Origin: Bagarius yarrelli
Taxonomy: Eukaryota; Chordata; Actinopteri; Siluriformes; Sisoridae
DNA: 64,000 nucleotides
NCBI GenBank assembly: GCA_005784505.1
Contig: VCAZ01000012.1
Location: 4,097,011 to 4,161,010, forward strand
Direction of reading: 5' to 3'
Notes under the pieces: generated by a model
The model's database searches: none
What the model saw: only the letters and a program-made list of their open reading frames with translations
Told to the model about the DNA's origin: nothing
In this document: positions 24,090 to 34,869 of the stretch, piece by piece
Layout of the letters: each line of letters opens with the position of its first letter
Numbering within the stretch: position 1 is the stretch's first letter
Position numbers and translations under genes: made by a program

Positions 24090-24222
24090 TATGCTTTTTT
24101 GTATATTATATTTGCTATTTAAGTCATCTGTTGAAATGTTGCAGCATTGTGATATATATATATATCGCAGATAAAACAAAATATCGCAGTGGCAGTTTTT
24201 CCAATATCATGCAGCCCTACTA
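24090..24222. mobile_element. hAT-like terminal fragment
   Basis: The text ends GCAGTTTTTCCAATATCATG then CAGCCCTA, preceded by ATATCGCAG units. This resembles the opposite terminus of the hAT family whose left end lies near 16.54 kb. No coding remnant was seen, so this is a fragment or MITE. Confidence 0.45.
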
Positions 24223-24693
24223 TAAATGCAAAAAAGTATTGATTAAACATATAAATTGATTCAAATGAGCTCCATTTTGATTTGATGCCAATATAAAATC
24301 AGAAAAGACAATTTCCTTATTCAACAATTAAAAGTATTCTAGCGCACAAGAGAAGTGTGTAATAATTTTCGGGTTACTCTTCCCTAAACTGGACCAGTTA
24401 CACACTATGGAAGACTTTTCCAAAGTCTGTTCTGGGTGTGCAATAAATATATTCATTGTTTAACTGACAAAATAGTGCAACTTTTTTTTTATTTGCTTCA
24501 TTTTTCAGGCAAACAAAAGTGCTAACCTTTACTTATTATGTGTGTGAGTGGCGTGTGTAGTGAAGAGCCTGTTTGTGTGTCAAGGGCGTCAGAAGGCTGG
24601 ACAGTTGAGGGACAGCAGTGTGGAAGAGAAGTGATAGTGAGTTGATACTATGTCACTCTTACTTTGAATTCAACCGGCAAGCACTTGCTCAAT

Positions 24694-24707
24694 TTCTCTC
24701 TCTCTTA

Positions 24708-24740
<33 letters not shown>

Positions 24741-24758
24741 ATTTTCTCTCTCTCTCTC
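24694..24758. repeat. (CT)n microsatellite
   Basis: Nearly continuous CT units with a few TTT interruptions. The Ser-Leu open frame over it is an artefact. The block after it, 24870-25060, is GC-balanced and could be regulatory. Confidence 0.88.
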
Positions 24759-25067
24759 CTTCTACTCTTACAGAACACCCCTCCTCTTATTTAATCTGTC
24801 CTTATCCTTCTTGACTTATGCACTTTCGTCCTACCTCTTTTTTAAGCCCCTTACGAAGGAGCGCAAACCGAGTAAAAAGTGGATGAGAGAGTGACAGAGA
24901 AAAAGAGGGAAGCTGCTTCTTCAGCAAATCTGGCTGACGTGGGTTTCAGTGGCGAGTCAAGCGAGGCCACAGTAGTGACAGGAAGTGTCACTTCATTGCG
25001 TCCCTCCATTTGGGCCACCAGCTGCAGTCCTGAGCATGCTTTCCAGAAATGTGATTTAATCTGAACA

Positions 25068-25070
<3 letters not shown>

Positions 25071-25114
<44 letters not shown>
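25071..25114. repeat. (TG)n microsatellite
   Basis: About 22 uninterrupted TG units ending at GAGATAG. Confidence 0.95.
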
Positions 25115-25116
<2 letters not shown>

Positions 25117-25171
25117 ATAGAGATACTACTTATACTCATTTTTTTCTATATTCTCTTAGAGATGGTATTTA

Positions 25172-25350
25172 TTTACATTTACAGTATTTTTCGGATGTCC
25201 TTATCCAAGGCGACTTACATTTATCTCTTTTATACAACTGAGCAATTAGGGACTTGCTTAGGGGCCCAGCAGTGAAAGCTTGGGGGTGCTGGGAATTGAA
25301 CTCTAATCTTCCAATTAGCAGTCCAACACATTAATTACTACGCTACCAAT
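25172..25350 (-). mobile_element. tRNA-derived V-SINE copy (minus strand)
   Basis: On the plus strand it opens TTTACATTTACAG, then CCTTATCCAAGGCGACTTAC (reversed V core), ACAACTGAGCAATTAGGG, and the reversed B box GGGAATTGAACTC. It is a fairly complete copy of the family also found at 17.4, 18.3, 42.4 and 43.0 kb. The A-box end near 25340 is decayed. Confidence 0.82.
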
Positions 25351-26700
25351 TTTCCACACTTTATATTTATAAACTATAATATTAAAATATTTTTCACATT
25401 TTTAAATGGTTGTTTATTTGCTTCATATATTTTCTGTCTAAAACATCAATTTAAAACTATTTTAAACAAACAATTAAATAACCTTCTGACCTTTATAAGC
25501 AATCCATAACATACACAGACATTTATTTTACTATTCTACTAATCTGCTGAACCTAACCCTAAACTCAACATTAGTGACCAATAAGCAACCTTTTTTTCTT
25601 TTAGTTAAAACCACACTTTCTGTTAACAGCAAACTCGGCCTAGAACACAGAAAGAGTCTGGCATATATCCTGTCTTCAATGACCCATAACAGTCAAATCT
25701 AAGAAGAGACCTGGATTATCTTTCTACACAAGGGGCTATTTTTAGCATAACCTTTTACCATGTGACTGGCTATCTATTATATAAATCTATTACATCTATC
25801 TATTACAGCTTGAATGTCTGTAGAAAAAAAGTGTGTGTGTACATTTATAGCTAGGTAGCTAGGTACGATCACATGTACCATTGTCAGTTATCTCATTACC
25901 TGCCCTGTACTAAGAGATAAAGAAGAGTTGTTCTTATCCTAAGACTTAGGACTCATAGGAAGGCAGAGGAGCCATAGGAAAATAGGGGTCAAATTGCTTT
26001 TCAGCCAACATAATCTTTGAATCGTTAGGAAATTGCCTGCAATTTGTTTCTGTTCTGAGTAGTGGGAATGAGGAGGGCACTTGAATTGCTTAATTTCAGA
26101 GTTAGATGAACACACAAACATGCCATGCTCCATGTGGTTTCAGCCTCGTCTCAAACGGAGTTGTTTACATGTGAAAAGAGAATGGTTGGCAATCGATGCG
26201 TGCCCTATTGCCACACATGCTTAAATGCAACATGGCCGTCTTAGCAATTTGGCTGGGTCTAAATTCAGTTGAAGGAATTATTTGATCGATATGGCTGGCT
26301 AATAGAGAGAAGTAAATTATATGATCAATGCTTTTGCTCTAGATGTGTGAGAGATAGTGATACACCTTCATCTGCTTTTTGCTGATGTGCATTTGTCTGT
26401 GTGCAGTTGAGTTAAGAGACGGGGGAGAGAGAATGTGTTTGTCGCTTAATTTTTGCTTTTTGACTGTCCTTGCACACTAGTGTAGGAGGAATCCTTTTTT
26501 CCTCTCATGCAAGAAAAGAAAAAGAGAGACAGAAGTGGCTGCCCCCCCCCCTTCAATCTGATGTGATCCAGAAGGACAGGTGAGACGCTCGTCTCGCTTT
26601 CACAGTCTCAGGTCAGTGGCTAACTGTCCTTGACTCCTACTCCTCTTTAGACAGATCAACATACATAAGCCTTTCCTGTACTTTCTACACATACACACAA

Positions 26701-26736
<36 letters not shown>

Positions 26737-27250
26737 GCATGCCTCCAGCCATCAGATGGCCAAAAAAAATCACCTGTCTACACTAGGACCAATTCATGCT
26801 TCAGTTATACAAGCAATATATATTAGAACAGGTGACACACAAGCAAACCTCAGAGTGCACATTCTTATTCACATTGGCAGATGCACTAACTGCACAAAAT
26901 AACAAAAAGTTGTCTTGTAATTATAATTGCAAATGAAACATACAAATGTCTGAAAAGCTGAAAATAGTGTTACCCTAACCCTAACCCAGTTTTCTGTTGT
27001 TTTTTTTGCAGATATAATTGTTAATGTTGTTAACAATGGATGAAATATTTATTTGTATATCCTGTTAGGTCAGTGGTCATGGTGGATCCAGAAAAGAATA
27101 TTTGATTGAATTCAAATTTTGATTGATTTTAAAGTAAAATCAAATATAAAAACTTGGAGTTTCAATAATTGAAATATCTATTTTATTTTTAATTATGACA
27201 AGAAAAAAAGGTATGGTTCACAAGTCCATGGATTGAAGTAATATATTTCT
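25351..27250. other. Gene-free DNA with CA repeat and possible regulatory block
   Basis: No gene supported. A CA microsatellite lies at 26702-26735. The stretch 26150-26330 is complex and single-copy in appearance (GGCAATCGATGCG, TATTTGATCGATATGG) and may be regulatory. A two-unit telomere-like CCCTAACCC near 26973 is too short to mean anything. Confidence 0.4.
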
Positions 27251-27254
27251 TTCT

Positions 27255-27790
27255 CCAGAAGTTATGGCTATGTTCCATGTTTACAGTGCTTTTTCACATT
27301 TTGTCACTTTACAACCACAAAATTAAATGTATTACATTAAGATTTTATGTAACAGACCAACACAAAGTAGCACATAATTGTGAGGTGAAATGAAAATCAT
27401 ACATGGTTTTTAAGATTTTAGGCAAATGAAAATCTGAAAAGTGTGTTGTGCATTTGTATTCAGCCCCCCTCCCTCAATGCTTTGCACATCTATAGACTGA
27501 AATCTTTGCTCAGCAATTTTCAAGTTTTGCCATAGATGCCTAATGGGATCTAGGTCTGGATTTTGACTGCTATCTCTGTCTTTGTGGCTGTATGTTCAGG
27601 GTCATTGTCTTCCTGTAAGGTGAATCTTCTTTCCAGTCTCTAGTTATTTGCAGCCTCCAACAGGTTTTCCCTTAGGATTGCCCTGTATTTAGTGCCATCC
27701 ATTTTTCTATCAACTCTGACCAGTTTCCCTCTCCCTGCTAAAGAAAAGCATCCACACAGCATAATGCTGCCACCAACATGTACTGCTCTT
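27255..27790 (-). pseudogene. Tc1/mariner transposase relic
   Basis: Read on the minus strand, 27785 down to about 27480 shows GGSIMLCGCFS, then GKLVRVDRKMDG, KYRAIL, ENLLEAA and LQEDNDPEHTA. These are the DDE catalytic-core landmarks of Tc1-type cut-and-paste transposases. A stop follows LLEAANN, and the segment between the second Asp region and the next block is shortened, so it is non-functional. The left part, 27260-27470 (CACATTTTGTCAC, ACAACCACAAAATTAAATG), matches the noncoding flank and inverted-repeat side of that family. The N-terminal DNA-binding domain and other terminus are missing. Confidence 0.8.
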
Positions 27791-28125
27791 TGTTCTGTTT
27801 TTCAGAGCCGAATGAGTATCTTCAGATGGGTTAAAGCAGTGAAGTGGCAGCAGCGGAAATTAAAAGCAGAAGCAGCAACCTCAAAAAAGAAAAATAACTC
27901 CAATTACCAAATTACCAATTACCAACACCTGGGTGCATCAGTGGCGCTTGAGGTGGAGGACTCTGCTAAGCACACTATGGGGCCGGACATCAGTCAGAGC
28001 TTGAGTCTGAGACGGCAGCCGTACTAACCCAGGCAGACAAAGCCATAGGGTTGCAGTAAATTAAGGCTGGATAATTGGTTCCTGGGCCTGCCCCAGTTCC
28101 TTTTTTTCTGGAAGTACGCTAACAA
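27791..28125. other. Unassigned sequence between Tc1 and DIRS relics
   Basis: No host gene recognised. The 111-residue frame ending at 28027 begins inside the Tc1 relic and has no domain. The text at 27930-28100 is GC-richer and may be the outer part of the adjacent retroelement, but I cannot show that. Confidence 0.35.
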
Positions 28126-28129
28126 AATC

Positions 28130-28832
28130 ATGGGGCATGCCCTTTTTGTTAGCGAGATCTCGGTACGTTGGTGCCTCGCTTCTCACCTCTCTCGAGAGGG
28201 GAGCAGCGAGGGAATACAAGGACATCCCTCAAGTGGAGAGGGCTATCGCGGAGCACCTGTGAGATGGCTTATGCTGCCTCTGGACAGGCTGCATCGGCCC
28301 CAGTCATTGGCCATCCTGGAGGTATACCAGGCACAGGCACGAGGCAACCGATAGCTTTTGCAAGAACTGCACTCTGTGTCCGACTATGCGCTCTGGGCTA
28401 CGATGGTCATGGCACAGGCTCTGGGGCAGGGATGGCCACGCAAGTGGTCCAGGAACGCCACCTATGGCTGAACCTGGCTGATATAAGAAAGGTAGAGAAG
28501 GTTTGCTTTCTTGATGCCCTCATATCACTAGGTAAAAAGCCACTGGTGAAATATCTGGAGGCTTGGATTGGTTTGTGGCTGTGGACCTGAATGACACGTA
28601 CTTCCATGTCTCGAGCCTTCCAAGGCACAGACCGTTTTTACGGTTCGCTTTTGAAAGACCGCATATCAGTACAAGGTCCTCCCCTTCAAGCTGTCCCTGT
28701 CCCAGTGTGTCTTCACAAAGCTTGTGGAGGCCACTTTAGCTCCCCTTCAGGAAGTGTGCGTGCTCATCCTCAACTATCTCATTTTAGCTCATTCGCGAGA
28801 GGTTGTGGTTGCACACAGGGATAAGGTTCTGT
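28130..28832 (+). pseudogene. DIRS-like retroelement relic (gag end and RT start)
   Basis: At 28440-28520 one frame reads VQERHLWLNLADIRKVEK followed by FLDALISL, a landmark of DIRS-type gag proteins in fish. At 28565-28660 another reads DWFVAVDLNDTYFHVS then RHRPFLRFAFE, the first reverse-transcriptase blocks of the same class (D in VDL is a catalytic position). Related RT text continues with frameshifts to AHRDKVL at about 28830. Gag end and RT start are only ~50 bp apart, so a large internal deletion has occurred. The tyrosine-recombinase domain expected of a full DIRS element is absent. The 140-residue frame here is not a host gene. Confidence 0.7.
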
Positions 28833-28879
28833 AATGCTACATACAATAAATACCAAATATCAGGCAAGGCTTCCCCCTC

Positions 28880-29636
28880 CTAAAAACGCCTCCAGACATT
28901 TTACGAGATCGACCATGAGGGCGAGGAGCTGGACGTTCTAGGTAAGCTGTGTGGAAGTCCTGAATGATACTGGGATCTAGAATATCACTGCCCTTGGCCC
29001 ATGATCTTTTCTCTGGCCCGTAACCAGTCCAATCCACCTAATATTCCAGGTGACCCCTCCTTCTCCTGAAATCCAGGATCTTATTGACTTGGTAAGCTGG
29101 GCCTCCCTTGATCTCAATGGGAGCAAGGGGTTCGGCGAGAGGCGGTTTAAGATCTGTATTGGAATAGTGAGGTTTAAAGGGTGAGACATGGAAAGAAGTT
29201 GATATACGGTAAGATGGAGGGTGTTCCAGTCAATATGTAACCGGATTGATCTGCCGTAGGATCATGAAGGGCCCCACATGCTTAGGGCCCAGCTTCTTAC
29301 TTGGTAACCTGAGCCCCGGTTGATAGTTCGGATTTGGTCGTCTACGACGGTTGGCTGTATACGCTGCACTCATACAGCTTGCTGCAGCCTGACATGAGCC
29401 GACTCCGAGACATTGGCACTGTGTTGAAACAAATCTTTCATCGCAGGCACACTGGATGGCTTCCTGGACCATGGAAACATGGGTGGTTGGTAACCTAAAA
29501 CACATAGGAGAGGGGTTAAACCAGTAGAGGAATGTGTAAGAGAATTCTGTGAGTATTTAGCCCATGGGAGGAATTCGCTCCATCTGGCTTTCTCACGTGC
29601 ACAATAAGATCTTAAATACCTCCCCAGTTCTCTCAA
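28880..29636 (-). pseudogene. Chromovirus integrase C-terminus and chromodomain
   Basis: This resumes the integrase interrupted at 30826: ELGRYLRSYCAREKARWSEF, SLTHSSTGLTPLLCVLGYQP, then RRRRPNPNYQPGLRLPSKKL and GPFMILRQINPVTY. A chromodomain follows at about 28890-29110 (YQVDWTGYGPEKRSW in part, then DILDPSIIQDFH). Chromodomains direct insertion toward particular chromatin in this family. Several frameshifts and stops split it. The element text stops near 28850. Confidence 0.85.
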
Positions 29637-29639
29637 AGT

Positions 29640-30822
29640 TCAAGGTTCGTGGAGCTTTATTGTCATTTCAACCATATATAGCAGATGCAGCATACAGTGA
29701 GATGAAATGTATTTGTGGGTTGAGGTAGTTTCAGTTCAGTGTGTTGAGCAGCCCAATGGCTTGAGGAAAGAAACTGTTACACATTCTGGTTGTGAGGGCC
29801 GCGGTATCTTTTCCCAGAGGGCAGGGGTGTGAAGAGTGAGTGTAAGGGGTGTGTGGGTCTTCCATAATGCTGTTAGCTTTGCGGATGCAGCGTGTGGTGT
29901 AGATGTTCGTTATAGAGGGAAGAGAGACTCCGATGATCTTCTCAGCTGTTCTAACTGTCCTCTGGAGGGTCTTGCGATCCAAAACGGTGCAGTTCCCGAA
30001 CCAGGCAGTGATGCAGTGCTCAGAATGCTTCGTCGTCTCTCTGAAACATGTCAGGATGGGGGTAAGGTGGGCTTTCCTCAGATAGAGCTGAGGAGATGTG
30101 GTGAGTGACCAGGTGAGGTTCTCCTCAGGTACACTAAGGAATTTGTGTCTGACGAACTCCACAGAGAATCAGTTGATGTTCAGCGGAGAGTGGTCGCTCT
30201 TTGTTTTCCGTAAGTCAACAACTATCTCCTTAGTCTTGTCAACGTTCAGAGACAGGTTATTGGCTTTACACCAAGCTGTTAGCTGTTTCACCTCCTCTCT
30301 GTATGCTGACTCGTCGTTCTTGCTGATGAGACCCACCACGGTCGTGTCATTGGCGAACTTGACGATGTGATTTAAGCTGTGCATTGCTGCACAGTCATGA
30401 GTCAGCAGAGTGAACAGCAGTGGACTCAGCACGCGGCCCTGCTTGGCCCCAGTGCTCAGTGTGGTGGTGCTGGAGATACTGCTTCCAATCCGGACTGACT
30501 GAGGTCTTCCCATCAGAAAGTCAAGGATCCAGTTGAAGATGGAGGTGTTCAGGCCCAGCGGGCTCAGCTTCTCGATCAGATGCTGAGGGATGATTGTGTT
30601 AAATGCTGAACTAAAGTCTATGAACAGCATTCGTACGTATGTGTCTTTATTGTCCATGTGTGTGAGGGCCAGGTGGAGGGTTTGGACGGGACGCAAACTG
30701 TAATGGGTCCAGTGTGGGGGGCAGCAGGGTCTTAATGTGCCTCATGACAAGCCTTTCGGAGCATTTCATCACGATAGGTGTGAGTGCGACGGGACGGTAG
30801 TCATAGAGGCTGGAGATTGCTG
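29640..30822 (-). pseudogene. 5'-truncated L2/CR1-like LINE ORF2 remnant nested in the chromovirus
   Basis: A non-LTR reverse transcriptase fragment. Landmarks on the minus strand: DYRPVALTPIVMKCSERLVM, TYVRMLFIDFSSAFNTIIPQ, GAKQGRVLSPLLFTLLTHDC, and the active site HIVKFANDTTVVGL where FADD is expected (Asn codon 30349-30351). The C-terminal part runs to about 29731 (ILTCFRETTKHSEHCITAWF). The 3' tail reads ATGACAATAAAGCTCC then GAACCTTGAACTTTG. Frame breaks lie near 30690 and 30165. The endonuclease domain is absent, as in typical 5' truncation during target-primed insertion. Confidence 0.85.
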
Positions 30823-30825
30823 ACT

Positions 30826-31117
30826 CGGCCTGTCTGTTAGACTGTGGATGGTAACCAGAGGTGAGACTGACATTTATATCTAAGCACTTGCAAAACTCTG
30901 TCCAGACTCGTGAGGTGAACTGGGGGCCCCGATCAAACTCGATGTCCTCTGGTATGCCATAATTCCTGAATACGTGGTTGAACAACTGAGTAGCGGTCTC
31001 TATGGCAGTCGGAAGGCCCTTAAGTGGTACTAGGCGGCAGGCTTTTGAGAAGTGGTCGTTGATAGTGAGTATTGTAGAGAAACATTGTGAAGAGGGCAAA
31101 TTAGTGATGAAATCCAC
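30826..31117 (-). pseudogene. Chromovirus integrase, N-terminal catalytic half, cut by LINE
   Basis: The frame opens MDFITNLPSSQCFSTILTIN, with DHFSKACRLVPLKGLPTAIE, YGIPEDIEFDRGPQFTSRVW and SGYHPQSNRQAE. These are the DDE integrase landmarks: first Asp changed in context (TIND), second Asp in FDRGPQF, third Glu in NRQAE. The frame then runs straight into LINE sequence (DYRPVALTPIVMKC) at about 30822. The upstream zinc-binding region lies near 31130-31260 with frame breaks. Confidence 0.85.
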
Positions 31118-31402
31118 TGCAATATGTGACTATGGTCATTGTGGGATAGGTAGGGGCTCCAGCAGCCCCTCTGGTAAGTATCGAGGGGTCTTGGACTGGG
31201 CACAAGTACCACAAATCTTCACAAATGTAGCTACGTCCTCTCGTAAGTTCGGCCACCAATAAGCTTTATTAAGAAGCTCTGTGTTCCGATTCACTCCTGT
31301 GGCCCATGCTCAGGGAAGAGTGTACCCAGAAAATAACTCTACGATTGTGTGGTATGTAAGTTTTTACAGGCGGGCAATTGGCTGGAGGAGGGTGATTTTG
31401 AG

Positions 31403-31828
31403 TCACTGTCGTGATTTCCTCCTCCAGATCCCAGTGGATGGGGCCCAGAAAGATCTGTAGACTGAGAATCGGTTCTGAGCTGGTAGCCTGCTGGGGGGGA
31501 TCGTGCTGAGCAGCCGCGTACCTGAACAATAAGTGACAGTGAAACAAAACCTTGTGAAAAACAATGCCCAACGTGCTTGTCTTGAGTTGAGACGTTTTGC
31601 AGATTTCAGGTATTTCAGGTTCTTATGATCGGTGATGAACACAAATGGCTGCCTACTTCCCTCCAGCCAGTGCCTCCACTCAGAGAGTGCTTCTTTGATA
31701 GCCAGTAACTCCTTATTTCCCACGTCATAAATACTTCCTGCAAAGGTTAACTTACGAGAGAAGAAGGCACCTGGGTGTAGTTTAGGAGGCGTACCACACC
31801 CAGTGTAGACGCACGCAGTCCGATGCAT
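31403..31828 (-). pseudogene. Chromovirus RNase H remnant
   Basis: The frame shows HPGAFFSRKLTFAGSIYDVG, NKELLAIKEALSEWRHWLEG and FVFITDHKNLKYLKSAKRLN, the conserved core of the gypsy RNase H that removes template RNA. Catalytic-type residues E (in KELLAIK) and D (in TDHKNL) are present, but the N-terminal part is frame-shifted. It lies between RT and integrase as expected. Confidence 0.85.
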
Positions 31829-31829
31829 C

Positions 31830-32870
31830 TACTTCCACCACGAACAGTAAGGACGGATCTGAGTGTCTTAAAATTGGAGCGGTAGTAAACTTAACCTTGA
31901 GCACTTCGGAAGCCGATGCAGCCGCCTCCATTCACCAAATTTTAGAAGGTTTACCACGCAGTAGGGTGGTATTGGGTGCAGTGGTTTGGCTGTAATTGCG
32001 GATAAACCGCCTGTAGAAGTTAGCAAAACCCAGGAATCTTTGCAACTCCTTGACTGTCTTGGGCAAGGGCTAATCAGTGACCGCTTCCACCTTGGTTTTG
32101 TCCATGGCTACCCCCTGAGCCTTTATGTGATACCCCAAAAACATGACCTGATCACGGTGGAACTTACAATTTTTTTGCCTTGGCATACAATTTGTGCTGC
32201 AACAGTCTGCTAAGCACCCCTCGAACATGGCTGACGTGTTGGGTCAGAGAATATTGTCTATGTAACCGATCACGCTGACATTGAAGAGGTCCCGGAAGAT
32301 GTCATTCACGTAAGCTTGGAACACTGCTGGAGTGTTAGCAAGCCCATAAGGCATTACCTGATATTCATAGTGGCCCCTGGTGGTAATGAGGGAGGTCTTC
32401 CATTCATCCCCCTTACTTATTCTGATTAAATTGTAGGTGCTTCAGTGATCCAGCTTAGTGAAAACCAGAGATTCTCGTAGCTGTTCGAGCGCCGATGGTA
32501 CCAGAGGTAATGGGTTGCTGTACTTCACTGTGACTGTGTTTAAGCCTCTGTAGTCAATGCAGGGGCACAGGCTACCATCCTTTTTCTCTACAAAAAAGTA
32601 TCCGGCCATCACCAGAGATGTGGAAGGACGAATGAAACCCGTGGCTAGTGCCTCATATATGTAGTTTTCCATAGCCTGAGTCAATGGTCTGCCGGTCGGT
32701 GAGAAGATAGTCCACCTGGTTTTACTGAACACCTCCAATAAATCACGATATTGATGAGGAATTTTCTCTAATGCAGAACCTGGTGGAACAGTAAGTTGTG
32801 TGGTTAGACAAGGCATATTATGTAAGCAAGGCATATTATTTGGGCGAGGTTTTGATGATACTGGGACCAC
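31830..32870 (-). pseudogene. Chromovirus reverse transcriptase remnant
   Basis: RT copies element RNA into DNA. Blocks in order on the minus strand: KIPHQYRDLLEVFSKT, FFVEKKDGSLCPCIDYRGLN (fingers), then after a stop KTSLITTRGHYEYQVMPYGL and AVFQAYVNDIFRDL. The active-site YIDD motif reads YIDN (Asn codon at 32253-32255) and is followed by a stop. The loss of a catalytic Asp plus frame breaks make it inactive. The Asn codon fits a CpG-to-CpA change. Confidence 0.85.
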
Positions 32871-32879
32871 TGTTTATGT

Positions 32880-33727
32880 TTCTGAAGCCAGTGGAATCCT
32901 GGAAGGAGAGAAGTGTTGGGAGTAGTGATGAGGTGAAATAAGAATACACAAGGTAAGGAGTCAGAGAAGACATATACGGGCACAGTAAGACACATGGCTA
33001 AGGAGAGAGTATAGAGTGGATAACTTACTTTGACGTTACGTGAAGACATGACAGGACAGGCAGCGTAGATATGGTTGGCAGCTCCACAATAGAGGCATAA
33101 CTTGGCGTGCAGATGACGCTGTCGTTCTTGGGAAGAGAGTGTCATCGGGCCCAGCTGCATGGGCTCAGTTTTCTTGCTGGAGGTTGTCACTACGCTGATA
33201 AATGAGGCACGCGCACTATTTTCAGCTAGCTGAGGACTATTACGTGTAAGATTATCAAGCCTCACAGCCATAGATACACAATGTGAGAGAGTACCTGTCA
33301 TCGCGACAACAAATGAGTTCAGCCTGCACACGTGGATTCAGTCCTTCCTTGAACTTTGATTTCAGTGCCACTTCATTCCATCCGCTTTGTAAAGCTAGAG
33401 TCCAGATCTGTATAGCATACTCAGCCGCAGAGCGCCTACCTTGGTTTAACCGATGTAACTGTGCAGATATATCAATTCCCCCTGCAGGATGTCCAAATAC
33501 ATTGAAAATGAGTTGGGTGGTGAAATAATCGAGTCCCATACTGCCGATGCCCAGTCTAGCGCTTTCCCCAACAGAAGTGATATCAAAAAGGAACACTTCT
33601 TACTTTCAATGGCAAACGCGCTGGGCTGGTCGTGAAACAGAATCTGACTCTGGCGAATAAAACCTCTACAACGCCCCGGGGTGCGTAGCTCCAGAGCGTA
33701 TCTGAGGCTGTGGTTGCTGCTGCTCAA
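32880..33727 (-). pseudogene. Chromovirus gag remnant with zinc knuckle
   Basis: Gag-like structural protein of the retrotransposon. Frames show LLLGKALDWASAVWDS, QLHRLNQGRRSAAEYAIQIW and KFKEGLNPRVQAELICCRDD, typical of sushi-type gag. A CCHC zinc knuckle follows at about 33080 (CLYCGAANHIYAAC, CX2CX4HX4C intact). Frames are broken between these blocks. After the knuckle, LTR-like or protease-region text follows (GFHWLQKHKQWS near 32880). Confidence 0.8.
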
Positions 33728-33990
33728 GTAACGTCAGTTGTGCTTAAAAAGCCTATAGCGCTTGAGCATGGTAATCCACCGTAGCTTGCAACCGAGCCAT
33801 CGCTGCTGGATCCCGTGGTTGCGAAATATTCTGTAATGAATAAGACAGAGTGGGGTCCATAATGCTGGTAATGCTTTGTTAGAAAAGAAGGGGTAATCCA
33901 AGGAGTAGTCGAGGAGGCGGGCAAAGGTTGGTACACAGGTATCCAAAGAGAATGCAAACAAATCCAAAACGTTAGGCAGTAATCAAAGTA

Positions 33991-34860
33991 AAAAACAGTC
34001 TATTGACATTCCTTCAAAATACAGCAAGTCAATCCTCATACTGGTGTGTCTCTTATAGGGGGAGGAAAGGGAAAACATTTATGTTCTTTTAGGAAAACTT
34101 GTATTTAGTTCAGTATGATTCAAATATGATGTATAAAATCACTTATACAGTATAAAATTATAAACGTATAAAATGCCAAAAGCACAAACAGATTAAAAAA
34201 TGTCACCTGCAAAAAAAGAGACAATGCAAACAGATGATTCATTACCTACAAGTCAAATTCAAATATTCAAATATTAAGATTTTACCATACAATACTTACT
34301 ATAATATTATTATAATAATATTAATATTATTTTTTAACCTGATTCTTTTTGGCACATTTTTTTACCTCAGTGTTATAACCTGGAGGTATCCTATATGTTT
34401 TTCGAGGCCACATCATCTTATTTCACTCTGGCGATTATTTAGACAATCAAACATATTTCTCTTTTAAAAATCCTGTTACAGAGTGATTGTGTTACATAAT
34501 CTTATGACTGTAATCCAAGCCTAGTGATCTGACACACTGAGTCTCTTTTACATATATAGCTTATCTGTGCCTTACAAACAAACGTACGACATGCACAGAT
34601 TTACTACAAATGTCAAACAGTTGGATTCATATAGTGGAGTTAATGGTTAACCAAAATTAAGAGGGCCAAACTAAGGTGCTCAACATAATTATGCAGTTAA
34701 GAGGCATTTTGTTTTATGATTTTTTAAGCAGTGTGTTTTGTTGTTGCCACAAAAATGTTGTGTATTACACTGACCCTTTGGTAAAACATTTTATCATCAA
34801 CAAATTTTAGAAAAAACTACAAAGTGAGATGACAGGAAATTTTGATTCATTTGGAAATCA
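33991..34860. other. AT-rich DNA right of the chromovirus
   Basis: No gene supported. An ATT/AAT-rich stretch lies near 34305-34335. Text near 34640-34720 may be the eroded left flank of the adjacent Tc1 relic. Confidence 0.4.
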
Positions 34861-34869
34861 AGGTCCAGA

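Larger units (their letters stand above)
28850..33990 (-). mobile_element. Ty3/gypsy chromovirus (sushi/Tf1-like), degraded and interrupted
   Basis: A minus-strand LTR retrotransposon reading LTR remnant, gag, protease region, reverse transcriptase, RNase H, integrase and chromodomain from 33990 down to 28850. All parts carry frameshifts and stops. A LINE of about 1.18 kb (29640-30822) interrupts integrase. The right edge holds a short leader/LTR piece with CATTATGGACCCCACTCTGT (minus strand, near 33860), the same LTR-leader text as the element at 60.6 and 61.4 kb. A matching 3' LTR was not found at the left edge, where the element abuts DIRS-like sequence. Confidence 0.85.

Noticed and set aside
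26970..26990. Telomere-like CCCTAACCCTAACCC
   Set aside because: Only about two units, far from any sign of an interstitial telomeric array.
28168..28590. 140-residue plus-strand frame
   Set aside because: It contains DIRS gag text and crosses frames of a dead retroelement; not a host gene.
30169..30696. 175-residue minus-strand frame as a possible host gene
   Set aside because: It is the LINE reverse transcriptase with a mutated active site, broken at both ends.
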